Positions 57,202 through 64,000 of a stretch of 64,000 nt of DNA are shown here, piece by piece. Positions within the stretch are counted from its first letter, which is position 1. Each line of letters begins with the position of its first letter. The DNA comes from Thalassia testudinum. Its lineage: Eukaryota > Streptophyta > Magnoliopsida > Alismatales > Hydrocharitaceae. The stretch spans positions 139,926,501-139,990,500 of the forward strand of contig JAZHRO010000036.1 in assembly GCA_037157565.1 (NCBI GenBank), in the 5' to 3' direction. A program made the position numbers and the translations under genes. The notes under the pieces were generated by a model. That model was not told where the DNA came from. It was given only the letters and a program-made list of their open reading frames with translations, and ran no database searches.

Positions 57202-58253
57202 AGACGTCTGATACATGATTGTTTTGCCTCGGCTGACCCAAAATCTCTTCTCAGAGATTTTCTAGCCGTTGCACTCTATTGGGAATCCATTTCCACAGAA
57301 AAGTAAGTTTCCAGACATCCAGACTTAGTTCCAGACGTCCTGTATGTCGTCTGATGACAATGCACTAGAACCATATTTAGATCTGATTCAAGTCAGGAAG
57401 GAAACCCGCCTAAACTCCGACATCTGACTGTGTTCCCAGACGTCTTAAACTGGTTTCCCAGATGTCCGATGCCAGGATCAGACGTCTGATAACTCTGTCA
57501 GTGTAATGATTAACCCTAATTTCGGCCTGATTTTCTTGGAGCTTGCACCCAATAGCTATGGAAGCCTTCCAAAGCCTTCCTAGGGCCTCTATAAATAGAG
57601 GAGAACCTTTGCCACTAAAATACACACCAAGGCACATCTAAGCTACATACTTTCCACTCTTTAGTGTCAAATTGATCTATAGAAGAAGCTCTTGCTCTCC
57701 AAGCTTAGTTCTACATCTAGAGAGCATCGATCACTTGCGTACCCGCTCTCCCGCCATAGTTCACGAGAGCACCGTTGCGTCGTCGCGTAGTTCACGCATC
57801 CGCGTCATCAACACACTTCTTGCAAAGGGAAGCATCCTAACTCCTATAGAAGCTTAGGTTAAAAATATCTTTGTTGGCTCTATAGGACTATTCTTGTATT
57901 TTACTTTGCTTGTGTTGGGTATTCGCATTGCGAATTCCCATCTCCTTCATGAGGCAAAATCCTTCTCGTGAAGAGAAGGGGTTTGAGGTATGCTACCCTC
58001 ATATAAAGTAGCGTTGTTGTAATTGAGGTTGTACTACCCTCGCTTAACTAATACGTTAGTGGATTTGATCAACTTGGTTGATCGAAAAATCCTAACTCGA
58101 GAGGGTTAGGTGGTGGTTTTCACTTGGGTTGGGTTTCCACCTAAAAATCATTGTGTACTTTGTGTGATTGTCTATTTTGTGAGATTATTCCATTTTTATT
58201 TCCGCATTTTATACATCACGCTGATCTCACCCCTCCGAGTAAGGGAAACTACA
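57202..58253 (+). repeat. 5' LTR of the copia element, second part
   Basis: It continues the LTR after Athila. GACGTC motifs at 57202-57490 are followed by the TATA box TCTATAAATAG (57588). From 57597 it matches 60625-61282 closely to the end AAACTACA. It contains splice-like and pyrimidine-rich leader sequence but no gene; the frame at 57672-57857 has no domain. Confidence 0.88.
57588..57598 (+). promoter_or_regulatory. TATA box of the copia 5' LTR
   Basis: TCTATAAATAG, the expected LTR promoter. The 3' LTR lacks it because a deletion ends just here. Confidence 0.7.
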
Positions 58254-58255
58254 AT

Positions 58256-58267
58256 TGGTATCGGAGT
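58256..58267 (+). promoter_or_regulatory. Primer-binding site, initiator Met tRNA type
   Basis: TGGTATCGGAGT, two bases after the LTR, differs from TGGTATCAGAGC at two positions. Confidence 0.85.
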
Positions 58268-58320
58268 AGGTTCCTGCAAATTCAGCGTAACAACCAGCAG
58301 GAAGATCTTTGGCGAGGAGC

Positions 58321-59727
58321 ATGTCTGCGAGCAGGATTTCCGAGGGCTAGTCTACGACCCATCCGCCGTTCTTTGACAGGAGCAACTACCCCTACTGGAA
58401 GCTGCGGATGAAGATGTGGCTTCAAGCCACCGACTTCACAATATGGGACCATTGCGAGACCCCCTTCGACATCCCAGAAAGACCCGCAGTAGGATACTCG
58501 CAGCAGCAGATCCGAGAACTCTCGCTCAATGCAAAAATAATGAACACGTTGTATTGCGCACTCAGCCGAGAGGATTTCAATAGAATCTCGTAATGCGCCA
58601 CCTCATACGAGATCTGGTACACACTCGAGATAACTCATGAGGGTACCTCTAAGGTAAAGTCTTTTAAAATTAATTTACTTTCACAAGAATTTGAATCATT
58701 TTCTATGAAGACTGATGAAACTTTGAGTGAGATGAACACTAGGTTCACCCTTATAGTAAATAATTTGAAAGCTTTAGGAAAGACCTTCATCAAGGGGGAG
58801 CTTCAAGGGAAGCTTCTTCGTTCCCTTGGACCAGAATGGGAGCAAAAGATCACCACGATTGAGGAGGCAAACGACGTGGAAGAGCTCAACATGGAAGATC
58901 TCCTAGGCAATCTAATGGCCTACGAGACAAAGTTGAAGCAGAAGACGAAGGATACACCAGAGCCAAAATCGAAGAGAGTCACCTTCAGAGCTGCGTCGGA
59001 TAGCGAGGTAAGTTCCGACGACAAAGACTTTAAAATTTTACTTAAAAAGTTTTCCAAGTTGTGTAGGGAATCGAAGAAGGAGAAGAAGGAGGGCTTGAGA
59101 CGTTGCTACCACTACAACGAGAAAGGGCACCTACAACCAGAGTGCCCTCTTCTCAAGAAGGAGAAGAAGAAGGAAAAGGGGAAGAAGTCTAAGAAGAAGG
59201 CATTCCAAGCCACTTGGGATGATTCGAGCTCAGAGGAAGCAGAGGAAGATCCCGAGGAGAAGGAGCTCTAGTGCGTTAATTTCATGGCTATAGGAGAAAG
59301 CGACAGCGAAAACGGAAGCAAATCTGAGGACGAGGTAAATTTCAATTTACAAAATGCTTTTAATGAGCTATTTGAAATTAGTAAATCACTTAAGATAGAA
59401 AATAAAAATATTAAAAAGAACCTTAGTTTTCTTAAAAATGAAAATGAAAGGTTAGAAAAAGAACTTAAGGATCTAGAAGCTAGTCCTAAAAATGATGACT
59501 TAATCAATGAAAATACTAAATTGATTGAGGAAAATGTTAGTCTAAAATTAGAAATTTATGATTTAAAGACTAAGATGAATATTATAGAAAATGAACTTGC
59601 ATGTCTTAGGGAGATAACTTATATAGCCCTAAGGTTGAAAAAGGATCTTCGTCAAGGAGACCTGCTAACAAATCCAAATCCAAGCTCACTTGGATACCGA
59701 AGAAAGACTTGGAATCTTGGGTTTTAG
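58321..59727 (+). pseudogene. Copia gag polyprotein (SIRE/Maximus-like), three in-frame stops
   Basis: The ATG at 58321 starts one frame that runs 468 codons with stops only at 58348 (TAG), 58591 (TAA) and 59269 (TAG). It contains RSNYPYWKLRMKMWLQ (DUF4219 type), the UBN2/gag core SYEIWYTLEITHEG, TRFTLIVNNLKALG, LLRSLGPEWEQKITTIEEA and LLGNLMAYETKLK. A Lys-rich stretch follows, then the zinc knuckle CYHYNEKGHLQPEC, in which the second Cys is Tyr (TAC at 59113). After it come a Lys/Glu-rich region, the acidic MAIGESDSENGS segment and a long coiled coil (heptads from about 59340 to 59610). Gag would package element RNA; this copy is broken. Confidence 0.88.
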
Positions 59728-60022
59728 GGGTGACTACAACACAAAAGATTGGACCTACAAGATCAAGGCTGGTCAACTCGTGTTAGGAGAACCAAGGAGT
59801 AGACTAAGGAGGAGAACGAGAAGACCGACGAGACGGCAAACAAATGATGGACCCGTCGCACGTCGACCGCCAGACTAGAGACTGACGTCGATGCCCGGGC
59901 CTCCAAGCTACGGATGGGAGCCCCATTCGATGTGGCATCCACCACCTCCATTTGGGCCATTTTATTGGCCATGGTAGGTGAGGTAAAACTCTTCACCCTG
60001 TCCTTTTTATCATTAGCATTTA
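59728..60022 (+). other. Remnant between gag and the 3' polypurine region; pol absent
   Basis: Out-of-frame traces such as KLTWIPKKDLESWVLG (59660-59730) resemble the sequence before the SIRE protease/integrase. The sequence then passes at once into the 3' noncoding region, so the whole pol is deleted. Arg-rich frames at 59690-59880 have no domain. Confidence 0.5.
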
Positions 60023-60303
60023 GATAGGGGGAGTTAAAAACTATGAGCTAATTGTCAATTATTAAGGGGGAGTTGTAAGTTAGCTATATTTCCTTTAGTA
60101 AGGAGGAGAAAAATAATAGTTATCTTGTTGTTACAAAAAAGGGGAGGACATTACTTTTGTTAAAAGAAATTCACAAAAGAGCATGCTTTAAGGGGGAGTT
60201 ATAGGAAATTTAAAATTAATTAAACCTTTTTGATAACGTCAAAAAGGGGGAGGATTTTTTGCATTATTATTTATGATTTTGTCATCATCAAAAAGGGGGA
60301 GAT
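60023..60303 (+). promoter_or_regulatory. Array of seven polypurine tracts ending at the copia 3' LTR
   Basis: GGGGGAG-type tracts lie at 60027, 60064, 60110, 60136, 60190, 60240 and 60289. The last, AAAAAGGGGGAGAT, abuts the LTR and is the functional polypurine tract. The others are similar in length and spacing. Several are paired with TGATNATGTCAAAAA-type words, as in the minus-strand element at 4272-4740. Confidence 0.65.
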
Positions 60304-61282
60304 TGTTGGTGCTAGAGCACCGCGATCCTTTATTTTGATGATAACAAAACATGTGTCATTTAACATTTGCACTTGAAGTCTTAGATTTCAGGTTAATTGC
60401 AAATGGAGACGTGGTTAGACGGAGTTCGAGCTCGCATCCATAGCGGATTGAAGGAGCTTGACGGAGAACAGAGGAGCTTCGCGAGGAGCGATGGCTTGAA
60501 GAAGGAAGGAGGTGAAGAATAAGATAGATTTGCTTTCCTTGTAATCGTTGTACTTTTATTTCTTTTGTTGTTCTTTATTTTTGTTTCTTAGATTCATGTT
60601 AAAGAGCCTCAAAGAACCCTAACAATAGAGGGGAACCTTTGCCACTCAAATACACACCAAGACACATCTAAGCTACATACTTTCCACTCTTTAGTGTCAA
60701 ATTGATCTATAGAAGAAGCTCTTGCTCTCCAAGCTTAATTCTACATGTAGAGAGCATCGATCACTTGCGCACCCGCTCTCCCGCCATAGTTCACGAGAGC
60801 ACCATTGCGTCGTCGCATGTTCACGCATCCGCGTCATCAACACACTTCTTGCAAAGGGAAGCATCCTAACTCCTATAGAAGCTTAGGTTAAAAATATCTT
60901 TGTTGGCTCTATAGGACTATTCTTGTATTTTACTTTGCTTATGTTGGGTATTCGCATTGCGAATTCCCGTCTCCTTCGTGAGACAAAATCCTTCTCGTGA
61001 AGAGAAGGGGTTTGAGGTACGCTACCCTCGTACAAAGTAGCGTGGTTGTAATTAAGGTTGTACTACCCTCGCTTAAGTAGTATTTAGTGGATTTGATCAA
61101 CTTGGTTGATCGGAAAATCCTAACTCGAGAGGGTTAGGTGGTGGTTTTCACCTGGGTTGGGTTTCTACCTAAAAATCATTGTGTACTTTGTGTGATTGTC
61201 CATTTTGTGAGATTGTTCCATTTTTATTTCCGCATTTTATACGTCACGCTGATCTCACCCCTCCCGAGTAAGGGAAACTACA
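60304..61282 (+). repeat. 3' LTR of the copia element, internally deleted
   Basis: 979 bases against 1718 in the 5' LTR. CCCTAACA (about 60624) is joined directly to ATAGAGG, which in the 5' LTR is the end of the TATA box. Some 740 bases, including the GACGTC array and TATA, are gone. The ends TGTTGG and AAACTACA are intact. Confidence 0.9.
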
Positions 61283-62919
61283 CTTAGCACTGGAAGATGT
61301 CTTCAAATCTACACAGCAATTTCAACATGCAAAACACCATCTCCTACAATTTTAGATCTTTGCGGATGAAACGATCTTAAACTGTGGACTTAAAAACATA
61401 GCACATGAAGGAATGTAAAAGATTTCAAGTTTTAAGCACTCTCAAATGTAAAACTTTGGTTTCCAACATAATTAATAAAACATCTGTAATTGAGTAAAAT
61501 GTAAGCCTTGTACTCTAAGCAATGATATGTTCCAATTCTTAAGAAGAATAACATGAATATTATTTTCTAGGATGATTTGAGTCACATTTGACTGTTCAAT
61601 TCAATTATTAATTCCATCATACCTGCATATTCACTTATCACCAGGATAACTGTCAATTGACAATTTCAGATATAAATCAATTTCACAGTTTACCCTTTGA
61701 TGCAATTGATAAAACGAGTTATCACATTATTTCTTTAATCCAGCAAAAGAAGCACTATCTCTATCTTTTCAATTCATCAACATTTAGACATTCATTTCTT
61801 TTATAACATTCTGAATCTAATTGTCCAATTTTATAAATTAATACCAACTCAATAAATGAAATATGAATTATTAGTTCATCAATATCTTAAATGTATACAC
61901 CGTTATTTATTTAAATGTACCATTCTTCATAATACCTTTGACAATGTAGTTAGTAACAATAAACCAACACGTAACAATTTTTCCTCATTATCATAAGTCT
62001 ATCATAATCAACATGGTAACAATACATCAAGATTAAGAATTAGAGCAATATAAGCAGTGAAAATATATTTATCTTACCCTTATAACTATGCATATAAATG
62101 TGCATGATAGTATAATAAATCTTCTTTTCATTATAATATACAAGAGGGACAAATGTATTATTTATACTTTTATAACAAGTATAATCAACTCTGCCAAAAA
62201 TCAAAACAGTCATATTCATTCGATTGATATTAAATTAATTACGGTGCAAAAAGAATAATTGATTAATTTAATACTAATCCATATGAGTAATGGATTAATT
62301 TTAATTCAATCCAAATAGTAATAAACTTAATTCCATTTCAATCTAAATAAGATGCTTCACAAAATTAATTTCTACAAGATTTTAATATTAAGCCTCACAA
62401 TAACATCAGTTACCAGCTACGTTGGAAATCAAGACAACCATATTCCTTCAATAGTTATTAAAATAATAATTGACCATTTAAGAAAATCCGTTAATAGGGG
62501 CAATGAATCATATATCTCCGACTCAATCCCTCGCATGCTTTCAATATACATATTGATATGTTAAGATATGTTAGGAGTCAAAATTCATTGTAAAAAACGT
62601 GTGTGTGTATATTATACTTACAAGGATAGAAAGTATGTCATGCAAGAATTAGCTGAGACCAACAAATGCTAACTAAATATTGGCATTTAACCCAGCAAGA
62701 TCACAATTAATAAAATTAATTGGCCAGAGGGTATAACACTTTTATCTTAAAGAAATTGTTTAAGCCACTGCTATTCATCATTACTAACTATTTTCTGAGT
62801 TACTATAGTACCTCTAAAGAAAATCCAAACTATTACGTAGTTATTGTTAAATAATCATAAGTACAGAAAAATAGGGGAACAAAATGTGCAATATCATATG
62901 CTTAGCGGAGAATAATTTA
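61283..62919. other. Unassigned AT-rich DNA right of the nested block
   Basis: No gene; a 70-codon frame at 62352-62564 has no recognisable domain. It continues 38291-40069 across the copia insertion. Confidence 0.5.
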
Positions 62920-62937
62920 CACTACAAGAATATTGAG

Positions 62938-63420
62938 TATTGTCGACCGTTAAAAATGGTCGGCAATGTTTAAATAACCAACGAGAAAAAGGGTCAAGAA
63001 ATGTACTGTTGTTATTAGGTTTTCTCGACCATTTTCGGGCATTACTGTTGGGAAAAAGGCAGACCACCACTCGATGTTTGTTTATTTCTCTCATCTGTTT
63101 TTTATGGTCGAGAAAGTTTTTCTCAACCGTTATAAATAAACGGTCGACGAAAATATTTACGTCGACCGGTATTTAAGCGATCAACTAAGATCATATTCTC
63201 AACCGTTTATAAATAACGGCCAAGAATGTTCGTATTGTCGTTTGTTTGTTGACGGTTGAGAATATTAATATTCTTGTTTGTTCGTATATAACAGTTGAAA
63301 ATTCCAATATTCTCGTCCAATTTCAAACGGTTGAGAATATTAATATTGTCAACGTTTCTTAAATAACAGTTGACAAAGCTAATATTGTCGTCCGTTAAAA
63401 ACGGTCGAGAAAGTTTTTAT
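62938..63420. repeat. CACTA subterminal repeat region
   Basis: About fifteen diverged copies of (A)ACGGTYGANAAT in both orientations, such as GTCGACCGTTAAAAATGGTCGG, AACGGTCGACGA, AACGGTTGAGAATATTAAT. Such arrays are the binding sites of the element-encoded TNPA-type protein in known CACTA elements. Confidence 0.7.
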
Positions 63421-63673
63421 TTAATTTATTTAATTTATGTGGAAGACCTATGAAGAATTACAAATCTAGTAAAAATATAATCAATCACACAACTTAAAAC
63501 ATTTTTGCATCTAATTAAAACACACGAAATCGAAGTAAAAATTTCATAAATGAAATACTGTATACAGAATTCATTACAAACGATAATGTATATAAAAAAT
63601 ACAATCTTGTTGTTGCACCAATTCCTCCAGCACCACTATCACCTAAATCGCCGTCATCACAACGATTTCTATA

Positions 63674-63943
63674 CTAATGAATACCTCCCTTCTGAAGTAA
63701 TGCCAACAAGTCATTGATGATCTTGTTGGATTTCTTGGTTTGCATCGCATTGTCTCTAACTAGCGTCGTCATCTCATCAATCCGCTGTGCATTATCCTCG
63801 TCTTTGCAACGTAATGCCGCAATCTCCTTCTTCATCTCATGCACCTCAGCTGAAGAGGATGATGCTCCCCTTCTCCCATACCACCCTAAGACGGTCTCGC
63901 TCCTCCCTGTGTTATGGACATACTCGCCATGCTCAAGTGGCAT
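63674..63943 (-). CDS. C-terminal part of a CACTA-associated protein (Transposase_24-like)
   Basis: The 89-codon minus-strand frame ends at 63674, 0.75 kb from the terminus. It reads SETVLGWYGRRGASSSSAEVHEMKKEIAALRCKDEDNAQRIDEMTTLVRDNA and ends DLLALLQKGGIH. The EMKKEIAALR-type coiled coil and the position near a terminus fit the C-terminal exon of plant Ptta/En/Spm accessory transposase proteins. The Met at 63943 is unlikely to be the true start: the reading probably continues upstream, perhaps through an intron. I cannot confirm the family without a search. Confidence 0.5.
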   Translation of the reverse strand: MPLEHGEYVHNTGRSETVLGWYGRRGASSSSAEVHEMKKEIAALRCKDEDNAQRIDEMTTLVRDNAMQTKKSNKIINDLLALLQKGGIH

Positions 63944-64000
63944 GACGGTCTGATAGGCCTCCTCTGCTATCAGTGGCTGCTAAACTGTAGCAGAGTTGGC

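Larger units (their letters stand above)
40070..61282 (+). mobile_element. Ty1/copia (SIRE/Maximus-like) gag-only retrotransposon, hosting a nested Athila
   Basis: The outer ends are TGTTGGTGC at 40070 and AAACTACA at 61282, flanked by CCTAG (40065-40069) and CTTAG (61283-61287), a TSD with one difference. The 5' LTR is split by Athila (40070-40735 and 57202-58253), the primer-binding site is at 58256, gag at 58321-59727, polypurine tract at 60289, and 3' LTR at 60304-61282. Its own length without the nested element is about 4.75 kb. No integrase, RT or RNase H is present, so it is non-autonomous, like the minus-strand element at 2543-9461 but of a distinct subfamily by LTR sequence. Confidence 0.88.
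62920..64000 (-). mobile_element. CACTA (En/Spm) DNA transposon, left end, continues beyond the window
   Basis: CACTACAAGAATATTGAG at 62920 is a canonical CACTA terminus, preceded by TTA, a possible 3-bp duplication. Subterminal repeats follow to about 63420, then a minus-strand coding end. The other terminus is not in the window. Confidence 0.8.

Noticed and set aside
62352..62564. 70-codon frame with a hydrophobic start, possible small secreted protein
   Set aside because: AT-rich context, no conserved motif or promoter; too short to support without homologs or transcripts.

Overview
This window is plant nuclear DNA made almost entirely of nested LTR retrotransposons. I see no convincing host gene, tRNA, rRNA or CRISPR array. 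The evidence is initiator-Met and Asp-type primer-binding sites, Athila-like Ty3/gypsy gag-pol, SIRE/Maximus-like Ty1/copia gag, many LTRs of 1.7-4.3 kb, and a CACTA DNA-transposon end. That composition fits a repeat-rich intergenic block of a large angiosperm genome; the species cannot be named. Family names come from remembered motifs, not searches. Coordinates marked approximate were set by eye.

Layout, left to right. Positions 1-1.95 kb are unassigned. A tandemly duplicated ~0.5 kb LTR-like unit follows, and a minus-strand gag-only copia element (2.54-9.46 kb) sits inside its second copy. That copia element is itself interrupted by a solo LTR (5185-6917, TSD ATCAT). From 10.2 to 14.7 kb there are fragments of Athila-type LTRs in both orientations. 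From 14.7 to 28.1 kb lies an old plus-strand Athila-like element (A) whose only coding trace is an unrecognised Tyr/Pro-rich then acidic frame. A is split by a solo LTR (18338-21033, TSD TCAGC) and a minus-strand 4 kb LTR (22121-26128). From 28.1 to 31.4 kb is a second Athila-like remnant (B) with gag but no pol. From 31.4 to 37.6 kb is a minus-strand LTR holding another 4.3 kb solo LTR (TSD CTCTG). A Tekay-like LTR fragment follows to 38.2 kb.

The best-resolved structure is a three-level nest. A copia element (40070-61282) holds in its 5' LTR a 16.5 kb Athila element (40736-57196, TSD ATCCC). That element holds in its own 5' LTR a 2.7 kb solo LTR (42800-45506, TSD CATTA). Athila gag, protease, RT, RNase H and integrase are all recognisable but carry many stops and two frameshifts. 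Several key residues are lost through changes that look like G-to-A or C-to-T. The AT-rich DNA flanking the nest (38.3-40.07 and 61.28-62.92 kb) was contiguous before these insertions. The right edge is the terminus of a CACTA element running out of the window.

Points that go beyond ordinary annotation: arrays of the GACGTC palindrome shared by several unrelated LTR families; LTR 5' termini that keep a hairpin while its sequence changes; a hairpin plus second polypurine tract about 1.23 kb before the 3' LTR in two Athila-like elements, with its 5' part also in a third; arrays of polypurine tracts in the copia elements; and repeated emergence of elements that keep gag or LTRs but lack pol.
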